This document shows, piece by piece, positions 1 through 10,024 of a stretch of DNA of 64,000 bases. The notes beneath the pieces were generated by a model. That model did no database searches, was not told the DNA's origin, and saw only the letters and a list, made by a program, of their open reading frames with translations. Source of the stretch: Isochrysis galbana (Eukaryota > Haptophyta > Isochrysidales > Isochrysidaceae); assembly GCA_018136815.1 (NCBI GenBank), contig CM030940.1, positions 1,618,213-1,682,212 of the forward strand. The letters are read 5' to 3'. Positions within the stretch are counted from its first letter, which is position 1, and every line of letters begins with the position of its first letter. The position numbers were made by a program, and so were the translations under genes.

Positions 1-540
1 ATCGCCGGGTGTCAGGATGCGGCGACCGAGCAGCGCTTCTGCCTCGGGGATGTTGGGCGTGACCAGCCGGCAGCGCGGCAGTAATCGCTCACGGATAAGG
101 CGGACTCCTTCGGCGTCGACCAGCGGCGTGCCGCTCGAGGAGACCATGACCGGGTCGCAGACGACTGCATTGCACGGCGAACGTTCGAGGTACTCCACGA
201 CCTCGCGCACGACATGGGCGGAGCCGAGCATGCCAATCTTGATGGCCTGGGCACGCATGTCCTCATTGAGCGCGCGTAGCGACTCACGCACGCTCTCTGC
301 GCTCGGAAGCTCGACGTGCCGCACACCGAGGGAATTCTGTGCGGTGAGCGCGGTGAGCACGGCGCACCCATGCACGCCGAGCGAGTGGAATGCGAGCAAG
401 TCTGCCTGGATGCCCGCGCCGCCACCCGAGTCGGAGCCTGCAATGGTCCAAGCCAGCGGTCGCGCCTCGCAGCCGCCCCATAGATCGCTCAGCCAGAGCC
501 AGATCAGCCACCGCAGCGCCATCGCGCCGCGTGGTGACAT
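1..540 (-). CDS. thiD: Hydroxymethylpyrimidine (phosphate) kinase, 3' end beyond window
   Basis: This open frame of 180 codons runs from an ATG at 540 to the window edge without a stop. It encodes an HMP/HMP-P kinase, which phosphorylates the pyrimidine precursor of thiamine in the ribokinase-like fold. Visible family motifs are AGSDSGGGAGIQADL (about residues 38-52), GVHGCAVLTALTAQNS, KIGMLGS, VCDPVMVSSSG and TPNIPEAEALLG. The first about 30 residues (MSPRGAMALRWLIWLWLSDL) are hydrophobic and look like a targeting leader absent from bacterial ThiD. The ATPase/anion-hole C-terminal part lies outside the window, so a fusion to a ThiE or TenA domain, common in eukaryotes, cannot be judged. An overlapping plus-strand frame is its shadow. 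Confidence 0.92.
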   Translation of the reverse strand, partial: MSPRGAMALRWLIWLWLSDLWGGCEARPLAWTIAGSDSGGGAGIQADLLAFHSLGVHGCAVLTALTAQNSLGVRHVELPSAESVRESLRALNEDMRAQAIKIGMLGSAHVVREVVEYLERSPCNAVVCDPVMVSSSGTPLVDAEGVRLIRERLLPRCRLVTPNIPEAEALLGRRILTPGD

Positions 541-1219
541 AGGGGGGCAGGGGAAAGGGGACTGACTCTCTACACTTTGTATCAGCTACTACTAGCTACT
601 CTACTAGAGTAGGCTCTACTAAAAAAGGTAGACGGCCGCATAGACGATGGCGGACGCTCGGGTCCGCTGGTCGCGCCAAGTTTTTGCGATGAGTGCCTGC
701 GGCTCGTGCGGCGTTAGACCCATGATGGAAAATATTTCGCTCTTGGTGGGTCATGCCCTGAGCAGACGACAGCTCGTGCCAACGCGAGAATTTATCCGTA
801 TTTGCCAGGCACATGGCGGGAAACCAACAACTAGAGGAAGCAACACATGAACATGCAGCAAGTTGCACCTAAACATCAAACGAGCACCGGCATGGAGGGA
901 ATCTAGAGCAGCTGCCTCCACGTGCAATAAGTGTTCTCCAAGCGCCAATGGTCGGATGGAAGGAGCGAAAAGAAGAGGCGCGGCTCACCAATGATGGGCT
1001 GTGACGCCCGGGCATGATGGGCTGTGATGCCCGGGCTTTGTCTGAGGCCCCTCTAGCCCTTGTCTTCGCCGAGGTGCACGGGGTGAAGGAGGCCAGTGCC
1101 TCAAACACGAACAATATTGTGACAACCTGCCCCACGACCATCTTACAACGGTGGTGGTGCCTGACCGCATTGGCTGGCCCAGGAGACTCACGAGACGGAC
1201 GCCTAGCTATTCGAGCCCA
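541..1219. other. Intergenic, no gene recognised
   Basis: It holds CTACTA-rich sequence at 585-630 and a perfect-but-one 23-bp tandem duplication at 991-1036. Open frames here show no family resemblance. Confidence 0.6.
991..1036. repeat. 23-bp tandem duplication
   Basis: Two adjacent 23-bp units (991-1013 and 1014-1036), each starting ATGATGGGCTGTGA, differ at one base (C/T). Confidence 0.9.
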
Positions 1220-2696
1220 TCAGAGCCCCCTCAATTTTAGAGCCGTGGGGGAACTCCACCATTGGGCGAAGACCTTCATCGCCGTCCGCACGTCCTCCGT
1301 GGCACCCGGGAAACCAAAACGCAGGCGCGTCTCACCCAGGCCCGAGCCGGGCTCCTCAAAGTCGACACCGGGAGTGATAGCCACGCCAGCCTCCTCGAGG
1401 AGTGCCTCGCAAAACGCGAGCGAGTCGCGCACTCCGTGCGACTTGAGATCGGCATATAGGTAAAAGGCGCCCTGCGGCGGCGCGTAGCAGTCAGGTTGGA
1501 TCCCCATCGCAGTCAGCCCGTCCACTACGACCTGCCGATTTGCCTCGTACCTGAAGGCAAGCAAGATGACGCGATGCATTCAGAGGACCGCTTAGGCAGT
1601 ATGGCAGCCCTCAAGCTGGGAAGCTCACAAGCGCAGCCCGCGTGCTCACCGCTTCACGTGGGAGAGAAGCTCAGGCCGCGCCTCTGCAGACAGGGCTGCT
1701 ACGGCGGCCCGCTGCGAGATGGTTGGCGCAGACACGTTCATGTTTTGGTTGAGCGCATCGACACACGCGTCAAGATGATCCGGAACAACCTGCGCAATGT
1801 GCAAGAGGCACAATTGTGAGCGCAGCGAGCGGCAAGGCATATTGTACTCACCGCGGACTCTGACCCGGCTCGCAGGCGAGCCGAACTGGCCGCACAGGCA
1901 CCGAGCCACTCGTTGTGTATGCGCTTCTCACCAGCCAACCAAGCCGCCAGCCGGTCATCGAGTAGAATTTGGAGAAGGAGTTGATGACGATGGCCTTGTC
2001 GGTGAACTCTAGCGCACAGGCCGCACGCGGCGCTCCTGTGTAGACGATGCCGTGATAGATCTCGTCCGAGATGAACTGCACACCGGTGGCGTCGCACAGT
2101 TCACAGAGACCCTTGAGCTCGTCCGGCGTCAGCATTGCGCCCGTAGGATTGGCCGGCGATGACAGTATCAGCCCCTTAATTGGGGACTTTCCCTCAGCTG
2201 CGCGAACGGCTTGGCCAGCCGCGAGCTCCTTGGCTGTCACATTGTACCGCTCGTCGACGGCGAGTGTAACCACCTCGCACCCGTAGCACTGGAGCAGGTT
2301 GCGGTAGCACGGGTAGCACGAGGCGGGCACGGCGACCGCGTCACCGACATCGAAGGCTGCCATGAAGGCGATGGTGAAGCCTCCCGAAGAGCCCGGCGTC
2401 AGGTGGATGCGGCCGGGCGAAACATCGATGTTGTAGTCGGTCTTGTACATGGTGGCAAGCGCGTCGCGAAGGGGCGGCTCACCGCGCGCGGCCGTATAGC
2501 CGCACCGGTCGCTGCCCAGCTGCTCCTGTGCCTTACGGACCGCGAGCGCGGGCGCTGAGCTCTGCGGCTGCCCAACCTCCAGGTGGTAGATGGTGCGACC
2601 GGCACGTGCGAGCTGGTCAGCGCGCTGGACAACGTCCATCACCTTGAATGAGCGGATCGCGCTCCGCCGAGAGGGCTCGAGCGTCGCGCGAGGCAT
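1220..2696 (-). CDS. Class I/II PLP-dependent aminotransferase, 3 exons
   Basis: A fold-type I aminotransferase of 411 residues assembled from exons 2696-1932, 1789-1650 and 1550-1220, with GT-AG introns of 142 and 99 bp. The start chosen is the ATG at 2696 (MPRATLEPSRR); the frame is open further upstream only through low-complexity sequence. Seen: HLEVGQP, LTPGSSGGFTIAF, SSPANPTGAML, ISDEIYHG and the PLP lysine region NSFSKFYSMTGWRLGWL, which splices cleanly into VVPDHLDA, then YEANRQ and PPQGAFYLYADL in exon 3. Length fits the family (about 400). The overall pattern resembles alphaproteobacterial-type broad aminotransferases more than classical eukaryotic aspartate aminotransferase; this is inference, and the amino-acid substrate cannot be read from sequence. 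It is transcribed divergently from the adenylate-kinase-like gene. Confidence 0.9.
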
Positions 2697-3017
2697 CGGC
2701 GCCAGAGCGGGAGCCCGAGGGGGAGGAGGGAGGGGCGGGGGGATGGGGGGAGGAGAGAGGGAGGGAGAGCGGCGCGCGCGGCTCGTCTCGCCCCACCCAA
2801 CACAACCAACCACAAAAACAAATTGGTACTACAAGTAAAAAGGTGAATCGTGAATAGAGTATTCAGAAAAGTCTTAGTAACTGTGAACTCTCGGATTGCG
2901 CGTGAAGCGAGGCGTGCCCCCCCCTGCGGCGCTATCCTCGCCTTTCCCTCTCCCTCTCTCTCTTTTTCCCTTCTCCCTCCTCCCCTCGGCTCCTGCAGCT
3001 CCTCTGGAGGGCGCGCG
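2697..3017. promoter_or_regulatory. Shared divergent promoter region
   Basis: The 321 bp between two divergent start codons contains a purine-rich block (2704-2772), an AT-richer middle (2800-2900) and a pyrimidine-rich block (2937-3000). Each flank is pyrimidine-rich on its own transcript strand just upstream of its ATG. No TATA box was assigned. Confidence 0.45.
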
Positions 3018-3695
3018 ATGCGGCTCCTTGCCGTTATCGGCGCGCCTACCACCGAGAAGCACATCGTGGGCCGGCTGCTAGGCGCGAAGCTCCGCTCACC
3101 AGTGCTGAGCATCTCGGCGCTGCTGCAAAATGAGGTGCAGCACAGGACGTTCCTCGGCGAGCGGTTGGCGGAGGAGCGCGCCGCGGCCAGGCCGGGCGAG
3201 TTACTCCCCACTAAGCTCGTAGCGCCCCTCCTGATGCAGTCGCTCCAGTCGGCGCAGCGCGCGGGCACGGCCAGCGCTGTGTTGGTGGGGGCGCCTCGTT
3301 CGCTCGAGCAGTGGTCGATGCTGAGGAACGCGGGGATGGCCCCCGAGCTGATCCATCTCGTGCTGCCAGACGCACGCCAGGCGCACCGCTACGGCTCGCG
3401 TCGCGTGTGCGCCGGCTGCTCGTACCCGCTCTATCCGGCGGAAGACGCGAGCAAAGCGGGCAACTCGTCGCTGCTTGGTTGTGGATGCAATGATGGGGCG
3501 CCGCATCCCCTCCCTCAGCTCCCTCTGGATGCCACCGGCCCGGGTCTCGCGCGGCGCAAGGCCGAGTGGGATACGCACACAGCACCAATGTTGGAGCGTT
3601 TGCGAGAGCGCGGGTCGGGGCTGCACGAGATCAAGGTGCTCGAGGATCTAGAACACACGTGGGCAAGCGTCATGGTTGCGCTCGATATCGAGTAG
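3018..3695 (+). CDS. Adenylate kinase-like protein with degenerate P-loop
   Basis: A 225-residue protein starting at ATG 3018 (MRLLAVIGAP); the frame is open upstream only from a non-ATG codon. The layout follows adenylate kinase: a P-loop-like segment GAPTTEKH (about residues 8-15), a GAPRSLEQW segment where adenylate kinases have GFPRTxxQ, LIHLVLPD, and a lid-like CAGCSYPLYP with a later GCGC that could bind zinc. The loop lacks the usual GxGK[ST]: the lysine remains but histidine replaces Ser/Thr. Conserved lid and catalytic arginines are only partly apparent. It may have weak or no kinase activity; a nucleotide-binding or regulatory role is possible. No introns seen. Confidence 0.7.
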   Translation: MRLLAVIGAPTTEKHIVGRLLGAKLRSPVLSISALLQNEVQHRTFLGERLAEERAAARPGELLPTKLVAPLLMQSLQSAQRAGTASAVLVGAPRSLEQWSMLRNAGMAPELIHLVLPDARQAHRYGSRRVCAGCSYPLYPAEDASKAGNSSLLGCGCNDGAPHPLPQLPLDATGPGLARRKAEWDTHTAPMLERLRERGSGLHEIKVLEDLEHTWASVMVALDIE

Positions 3696-3917
3696 CGCCG
3701 ATAATGTATGGCCCTCATGGGCTCACGAGTACTAGAGGCACCCGGCCTGCTTCTTTCCCGAGAAGCCGCGTGATTGGATTTGCGCCATGGGAATGCGACG
3801 ACCACTGCTCTCGACGATCTAGCCAGGTAGAAGCCGGCTGCGACAGAGGTGGGTATTCGTTGGACATGTGGGACTCTATTTAGCAGCGTCGTGTGACCAT
3901 TGTCCGAATCCATGATG

Positions 3918-3963
3918 TCTCCGTGCGAAACATATCATGATCTCCGTGCGAAACATATCATGG
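3918..3963. repeat. 23-bp tandem duplication
   Basis: Two adjacent units starting TCTCCGTGCGAAACATATCA, at 3918-3940 and 3941-3963, identical except for the last base. Confidence 0.9.
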
Positions 3964-4683
3964 TGCATGCTAGTGCTAGGGGATGCATAGTGGGCTCGTT
4001 GCTGTTAGCGGATATAGATGTAGATGTGGATACATTGTTGCCGCCATCTTGTTGGCGACCGCTCTCGGGCCGGGGCCACCCTCCCACGTCATAAATATAT
4101 AGAATCTTGGGCGTCAATGAGGAAATCACGGTCGTGCGGCGGGCGGCGTTGAAGGCATACATCCCAGGGAGAACGAAGCCATCCCGAAGACGAATTTGTA
4201 GCCAACGTTTTCGAAACCAAAGTCAATATTCGCAGTCATGACGGATCTGAGCTTAAAGAGGGATCGAATGGAAGCGAATGGGACGGAAGGGATACGGCGG
4301 AAGGCACGGCAGAGTGTGGAATGGCGGCTGAGACGGGCTCATCCACCTCTGAGGCGGGAAGTGGGATGACGGGCAGAGGTGAGGGCGGGCGTGACGACAT
4401 ATTGGACGTGTCGAGGGCGAGTGAACGAGTGATCGACTAGGTGTTGAGAGGCGCTGTATTAAGGTAGCTTGTTACGAGGAGTGCGAGAACGAGGGTGAGA
4501 GCGAGGAACGAGGACGAGAGCGAGGGACGAGGGCGACAGGGGCCGACGGACCGATTACGACACGAGAATGGCAGCCACCATCCACACGAGGATAGACCGC
4601 ATATACCACAGCAAAGACATCGATGCCTTCCAATGGCAGCAACATGGACCATGCCCGGAGTCCCGCCTATTTACGGGCAAAAA

Positions 4684-4710
4684 CTCGCGTTCCGTCAAAA
4701 GAGGGCCAGG
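4684..4710 (-). repeat. Dispersed motif, copy 1
   Basis: On the minus strand it reads TGGCCCTCTTTTGACGGAAC followed by GCGAG, encoding W-P-S-F-D-G-T-R. Near-identical copies lie at 8892-8920 and 42183-42216. Confidence 0.7.
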
Positions 4711-5109
4711 TGATAGTTTTGTTTTCGCTTAGAATGTGTGGTTGTGAGGGGTGATGGGAGGCTATGGCTGCTGTGTGTGATGGTGTGGATGGGCTGTGGA
4801 TGGTAGTAACATGTGAGGTACAGACAGAGGAGGGAGCGGAGGATGGGGTGACACGGGTGGGGCCTTCTGACATTGCGAATATCGAAGACGTGTGAAAGAA
4901 ATGAGCATCCTAAGCATATGGCATATGCTGCATATTTCTACCTGGGCCTACACTTGCCCCACAGCCGCCCGCCGCCCGCCCCCCGCCCCGAGCTCTCCCC
5001 CCCCCCCCCCCCTCGCGTTCCCGCGCGGCCCCCATCCCTCCCGCCCCGGGCCGGTGGCCGGTGGTGTTCTTTAACGATAGCTGAGCAATAACAATAACTG
5101 CTAGTAACT

Positions 5110-5261
5110 AATAACTAACAGGTAAAGGTGTAAAGTTGCTTGGTAAGTTGCTCAAAGTTGCTCGAGGTTGCTCTTCTAGGGGTAAAGATGCTCGGAGTTG
5201 CTCGCACGCTCAAACACCCCAAAGTTGCTCGAAAAGTTGCCGGCAACTCTTGCCTTGCCCT
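5110..5261. repeat. Degenerate AAAGTTGCTCG minisatellite
   Basis: About ten imperfect copies of a 10-14 bp unit related to AAAGTTGCTCG are spread over 5130-5245. Confidence 0.6.
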
Positions 5262-5634
5262 ACAGGCCTGCAGCTGCCCTCTCGCGACCCCCGGAGGCTC
5301 CTGGAGGCCAACTCAGGGGGCAGAGGAGGCTGGGGCCGGGCCCTGGCCTCCCCTGCCTCTCCCACGCTGGCGCTCCTGAGCCCCAGGGGCCCCCAATCTG
5401 CACCTGTCTGCCTGTCGACCAGGGAGGGAGGGGGGGTTGGAGCGATGGGCTGGCCACGAGGGGCCAGGACGAGCGAACCAGGCGTGCCTGTCAGTGGGAG
5501 AGTGGGTCAGCAGGGCAGTCTCTCCTCCTGGCAAGCCATCCGGCATGCCAGGAGGATGGGTGGTTCCTCCCCCACGGCAGGGGAGGAGTGGAGCTCGTGC
5601 CCCGCCATGGGCGAACCAAGTATAAACTTAGTTG
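5262..5634. repeat. Dispersed ~380-bp repeat (R1), copy 1
   Basis: It matches 22562-22946 end to end at roughly 90 percent by eye, starting ACAGGCCTGCAGCTGCCC and ending with the imperfect palindrome AACCAAGTATAAACTTAGTT. A third, partial copy is inverted at 25918-25993. It shows no coding potential; probably a non-autonomous mobile element. Confidence 0.8.
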
Positions 5635-6180
5635 CGCGCCATCGCGCTAAAAACTTTAACAAAAGATTTTCTACATGCGCACCACCCAATGCACGAACCT
5701 CCCAACCACAGACAGCCAACACATCCCTCTACCCCACACTATACACGATTGGTCACAGAAACGAGAAAAGAGTGGTCGTCTCCCTAGCAAGTATGACCAT
5801 CCCCATACAGGTTGGATGCTCCCAGGGAGGTTTGCTCGACATGCTGCTCGCTTAAGGCCGGCTCCTTGGCACCGCATCGACACAACCCAGTACATCGCGA
5901 AGTACCTGCGTAGCGGTGTGCAAACCGATAACCGCCCCGCCAGCACAGGCGGGCGGCGTGGTTGCACGCAACCTTAGGCGCCTCCGACTCGGGGCTCAGA
6001 GAAAGAAAGCGTTTGTGGGCGCAAATAGATGAGGCCATCGCAGGGGCGAAAGTGGCCCGAGGTGGCGCTGTCCGCACCGCACCGCCCTCCTCCCCGGACT
6101 GCGGCTGTCGCGGCGGCCTCACTTCGGAATGGCTGGCGGCGGCGCAGGGGCTTGATCGGCCGTAGCCGCGCCCAAGTGCT
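5635..6180. other. Intergenic, no gene recognised
   Basis: Short open frames on both strands show no family resemblance. The sequence next to the hydroxylase stop codon is probably its 3' flank. Confidence 0.5.
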
Positions 6181-6966
6181 CTAACTGGCCTTACTGGCCT
6201 CCTCGTATGCCTTGTATGTGCCCATGACCCAGTCCCACAACATTGTGTATTGCCCGTAGTTTGAGTTTGGGATGCAGTGGTGGGTGTCATGGGCGCGCAC
6301 GTCAAAGATGGGCCACTTGGCGGCGAAGGGCAGCCTGAGTCTAACGCCAAGCCGCGTATGGTTCAGAGCTGCCGCGGTGCCGCCAAGCACGAGGAAGGCG
6401 AGGCATGTGAGCACGTGCACAGGGCAAACAAGGTTGGACACAAGGAAGATGCTAAGCAGGTGGTTGTACTCCCCAAGAAGGTACTCGACTGGGTGGACAT
6501 TAATGGCGTCGAGTGATCCCCGCGTAGGCACCACCTGTCTGTGGTGGTGCTTGTGGATGTAGCCGTAGATGCCACGCACGTGCAGAGCACGGTGGAGCAG
6601 AGAATAGAAGAAGTCGTACACGACAAATAGGGCGAGGAGCGCGCCGAGCGTGTTTGTGAGCGAGATATGTGTGAGGTCCCAAACTATCCGCTCGGCCACG
6701 AGCAGGTAGCTCAGTGTGTGGTAAACCATCACCCAGGTGAGCCCCTTGTTGAGCGAGATACAGAGCCAGTCAGCAGTGCTGAAGCTGTCGAGCGGCTTGC
6801 CTCTGGCACGGAGCGAAGGGGCGCGGGCGAAGGCGCGCGGCACGACCTCCTTGTAGAAGAAGAAGCCGAGCTGGACGAGCCCCACGCACAGGCAGAAGCG
6901 CGCCGGCGCCGAGAGGCCGGCGAGCGCGGCAGGCGGAGGGGCGCCGCGCAAGGAGGTCGCCGCCAT
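6181..6966 (-). CDS. Fatty acid hydroxylase / sterol desaturase family protein
   Basis: A single-exon 261-residue integral membrane protein starting at ATG 6966. It carries the di-iron histidine clusters of this superfamily in order: HRALH (about 132-136), HKHHH (about 145-149) and HDTHH (about 233-237), plus a further NHTRLG histidine. Hydrophobic segments occur around residues 22-40, 75-95, 103-125 and 175-200, as expected for an ER or plastid-envelope hydroxylase. Known members oxidise sterols, fatty acids, sphingoid bases or carotenoids; the substrate here cannot be assigned. It lacks the cytochrome b5 domain of some relatives. Confidence 0.9.
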   Translation of the reverse strand: MAATSLRGAPPPAALAGLSAPARFCLCVGLVQLGFFFYKEVVPRAFARAPSLRARGKPLDSFSTADWLCISLNKGLTWVMVYHTLSYLLVAERIVWDLTHISLTNTLGALLALFVVYDFFYSLLHRALHVRGIYGYIHKHHHRQVVPTRGSLDAINVHPVEYLLGEYNHLLSIFLVSNLVCPVHVLTCLAFLVLGGTAAALNHTRLGVRLRLPFAAKWPIFDVRAHDTHHCIPNSNYGQYTMLWDWVMGTYKAYEEASKAS

Positions 6967-8268
6967 GACAAGAAGATTCGCAATACCGCCGGGGGGGCGG
7001 GGGGGGGGGGGGTGCTTGATGCGTGCGAGACCTCCAAACCTCCAAAGGTACTTCGCCTCCTAAGAGATATATAATATAGTCAGTAAGTAGGCGGTGTATG
7101 TAGGTGTAAGGTCGTGTGTCGTGTATCTTGTATCTTGGCTATGACGTAAGTTTTGTTTTGGAAGGGCCCAAATTTTGTTGTCAAAATTTTAGGGTTGAGG
7201 TTGAGCACCTAACACCTAAATTTTGTTCAAAATTTTGACGCTTTCGAATATTTTGTCCTATTATATAACCCTTAACCTAAACCTATAACCCTTACTTACC
7301 CTTAGTTAGTGTTAGGCGCGTTAGAGTTAGACGCTAGACGCCTCGGCCTTGTAGGGCGGTCAAACAGGGGCTTTTTAACTATTAGCTATTAGTAAGGGTT
7401 GGGCTGCATTTTTTGACCGTTGCGCGAGGCCCAATAAAAAACCTTCAGGGGGGGGCCACCTGCCGCCACGAGAATCTTAGCCAGGAAATGGTGCGATTCT
7501 CCCCCCCTTCCCCCCCCCCTCCGTCACGCGCGCTCACGCTCTACCCGTAAAGAATTGGGGGTCGCGCCCGCGGGGCCGCGGGGGGATCGGTTCCTTTATA
7601 TCTAAGCTACATTCGGCATTTGATTCCCTGCGCCTCTCTCTCATCTCTCTCCTCGGGTGTCGCATCTTCCAATGCCTCTTCCAATAGATCCATAGATCCT
7701 CCTGCTCCTCTTCCTCTTCCTACTCACTATAAGTATAAGGGGGGGGGGCTGAGCTACTCTCGGGAGTTTCTTTTTCGCGTTTCAAGTGAATCTCAGAACT
7801 ACGGTGGCGGCCGCCCTTGTCGGAGGGCTGCCGAGGCTGCCGGTCACCTCGGAGGCCACATCAGCAAGCCTCATGCCACGCTCAGGTGTGCGCCGCGCTC
7901 CCACACCCCCTGGGAGTCCTGCGGCCGTTCCTCCTTGCACGTGGCGGGCCCACACGCCTCTGGGGGGGTTGGTTCGCGCATGCGCGCTCGCACCCCGCGC
8001 GCGGGGGGGGGGGAGCCAGCCCGTGCTCCACAGCGCGAATTTTGTAGATGCACAGACAGCCATACACATACTTGCCCATATCTCACAAACCCGCATGCAC
8101 CAGCCTAACACCCCATCTATTCTCTGACTCGAGCTACGCCTCCTTTTGCACACGCAGGTACCAAGCGGCCGCTCACTTCGAGCACGGCGCTGGACGGCGA
8201 CTGGCAGGTGGACAAAGTCGTGGGCATGGTTCGGCGCGGCAGCACCAACCACATCGCCATCCGTTGGA
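6967..8268. other. Intergenic; possible upstream exons of the next gene
   Basis: It holds a G-run (6993-7011), AT-rich sequence with two AATTTTGTTxxCAAAATTTT palindromes (7171-7243), a GGTCAAA-ended element (7352-7421), and C/G homopolymer runs (7500-7518, 7740-7750). A plausible spliced exon pair exists: a GTG-led frame from about 7786 ending MPRS at a CAG/GTGTGC donor near 7885, joined to 8158 onward (TKRPLTSSTALDGDWQ) after a CACACGCAG acceptor. It could be the 5' part of the following gene but is not secure. Confidence 0.4.
7352..7421. repeat. Short GGTCAAA inverted-end element, copy 1
   Basis: About 70 bp bounded by TAGGGCGGTCAAACAG and CATTTTTTGACCGT, whose CGGTCAAA / TTTGACCG ends are inverted repeats. 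The same ends bound 49646-49730 in the opposite orientation. Its size suggests a miniature DNA-transposon derivative. Confidence 0.6.
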
Positions 8269-8772
8269 ATGGCTATGGCCCCAGCCTTCAGGTTCTGCGA
8301 ACACATGGAGGAGGGCATGGGCGGCGCCATCCTGGCGATGCTGCTCGTCACAGCCTCTGGCATGGGCCGTGGATGTGGAGACTTCCGCGTGGATCTGGCC
8401 AAGGAACGCTACCCGTCGATGTGGGCACTCATCGAGCCATACATGGGCCGTTGGTGCAAGGCAACCCTCATGCTCGTCGGCGACTACTCCGACGAGTACG
8501 ACAAGATCCTAGTCCCAAAGACCAGATACATTGGAGAGCAGGCCGCCCTCGCCTACCTCTGCATGGAATACATCATGGCGGTCGACTACGCTGAAACGAA
8601 TCCCATGGCGCAAGTGCGCCGAACAGCGGGCAAGCTCTACATGCAGGACCGACCAAGCGTCCTCTCACGCATCACAGATCTCGCCATCCAAGATCAGCCG
8701 AACGACATCGTCGCCATCGAGGAAGAGGGGTGTGAGAAAAAGACGAAGAAGATGAAAACTCAACACGCATAG
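8269..8772 (+). CDS. Protein of unknown function (3' exon or whole gene)
   Basis: An open frame of 167 codons from ATG 8269 (MAMAPAFRFCEHMEEGM) to a TAG-like stop at 8770-8772. Composition looks truly coding (balanced residues, EERYP/YMGRWCK/GDYSDEYDKILVPKTRYIGEQ-type segments) and it ends in a lysine-rich tail. I do not recognise the family. A second frame immediately upstream (8158-8292) also looks coding, and a CAG/GT junction falls at 8290-8294, so an intron or frameshift may connect them; the true start is uncertain. Confidence 0.5.
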   Translation: MAMAPAFRFCEHMEEGMGGAILAMLLVTASGMGRGCGDFRVDLAKERYPSMWALIEPYMGRWCKATLMLVGDYSDEYDKILVPKTRYIGEQAALAYLCMEYIMAVDYAETNPMAQVRRTAGKLYMQDRPSVLSRITDLAIQDQPNDIVAIEEEGCEKKTKKMKTQHA

Positions 8773-9059
8773 CTGGGGAGAGTCACTGCGTGTTGAGAGG
8801 AAAGCGGGGGGGGGGGGGGGCAAGCGTGAATTAGCTTTGTTTTGTACCACTGTTGTTAATACCTAAAAAGAAAACAGATGTTGAAAAACCACCTGGTCCT
8901 CTTTTGACGGAACGCGACTTAAGTAGCAATTCCGACCAGGTGACCCGTAAACGCGTCACAAAACTTGGTGTTGCTGAGGGAATGGTGCCTAGGTACACCT
9001 GGAACATTTAATGAGGACATGCATGTGGTAACTCAATAGCCAAGGTTTGGGACAAAATA
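8773..9059. other. Intergenic with dispersed motif
   Basis: It contains a G-run (8806-8820) and the FDGTR-encoding dispersed motif at 8892-8920. No gene seen. Confidence 0.5.
8892..8920 (+). repeat. Dispersed motif, copy 2
   Basis: CCTGGTCCTCTTTTGACGGA followed by ACGCGACTT; encodes W-S-S-F-D-G-T-R-L. It matches copies at 4684-4710 (minus) and 42183-42216. Confidence 0.75.
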
Positions 9060-10023
9060 AAAAAAAAACCCTTTTAATATTCGCGCCACGCGTGCGGCTA
9101 CTGGGTTAGCTATTGTAGCCACGCCCAGATCCCTTCCTCTCCCTCACTTCCCGCCTTGCGGCAACTCCCCTCGTGCTCTACATAGGGGCCCAGGTTGTGG
9201 GGGGGGCTGGGGCGGGCGGGGTGCACCGGCCCACAGTGGACTTTTCTCGCCTTCCTCCTGTGCCTCTATGTGGCCCGTTTCTTGCTGATTGATGTTGTGA
9301 GGGTTTTGTGTTGTTAATGGGGTATCACTCTCTCGTGGAGTGCTCCTTTACGTGAGCGTTCTCTTGAAACGGGGGGGAGGGGATGTGTCTCGACTTAGGC
9401 GCTTATTCGAGCCTCTCGGCAAGGCCGATCGCTTTCGCCACTAGGCCGAGGTTGTCGCTTATCTTTAGTCTTCCTTTGGCGTCTTCTGTAAATATAGGGG
9501 TGCTGAGCTCCGCTGGTTTTGTAATTTTAGGTTTTCTACCCTGGGCCGCCGTGCGAGTGCGCATTGGACGGTAAGTGTTCGACGGGGTACGGCCCCTCAC
9601 CAGGGTAGTGAATCTTATTAGCGTGGATTCTAAACCAGGTATGTAGTGATATTCATATGATTCGAATTCCACCCTGTAGAAGTCCCTTATTATGTACTTC
9701 CAGGCTATTATGTAGAGGGTTTTCAAACTGTCAGGGGTGTTCGCGTTTGGGTATGCGAACAATCTGTCTTTAGTTTTCTGCTTGCGGGTCCTGTTCTGTT
9801 CCGGGGTGTAGTTGGCAATCGCGTCTATGGTGTCGAAGATTTTTTTGTCGCCGGGCACCACGCTAGGTGGCATGAGTCCTCTTGATATCGGTTGCACATC
9901 CTGCATTTGTTCGTTGTGCTTGTCGAGAATCTGTTTCTGGTACCTATTCTCCTGTGGGTAATGTGTTTGAAGTAAGGGTATTGGGACAAAATAACATGGT
10001 ATGCTCATGCTCTCACCTAGCAA
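9060..10023 (-). mobile_element. LINE retrotransposon fragment: ORF2 C-terminus plus 3' UTR
   Basis: The frame 10023-9403 has no ATG at its 5' limit and ends in TAA. About 120 of its residues (from RLFAYPNANTPDSLK through PIFTEDAKGRL) align closely with the frame at 45458-45093, and a more distant relative is the tail of the ORF2 at 25580. Both close copies are followed on the minus strand by a similar GC-rich 3' region (here 9060-9402, there 44745-45092, sharing CCTTGCGGCAACTCCCCTCG). The 5' side is cut off by the palindromic element end at 10025-10062. Assignment to LINE ORF2 rests on the linkage to ORF1 and RT sequences elsewhere in the window. Confidence 0.7.
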
Positions 10024-10024
10024 A

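Larger units (their letters stand above)
3696..5109. other. Intergenic, repeats only
   Basis: No gene recognised. It contains a 23-bp tandem repeat (3918-3963), a purine-rich GAGCGAGGACGAG-type stretch (4260-4550), a copy of a dispersed FDGTR-encoding motif (4684-4710, minus strand) and a C-run (4998-5012). Confidence 0.55.

Noticed and set aside
17..565. 182-codon plus-strand ORF
   Set aside because: It is antisense to the thiD frame, whose family motifs are unambiguous.
5136..5855. 239-codon ORF over the R1 repeat
   Set aside because: No ATG-linked conserved frame between R1 copies; indels shift the frame.
7268..7315. Telomere-like CCTAACC / CCCTTA sequence
   Set aside because: Units are irregular and few; not a telomere or clear interstitial telomeric array.
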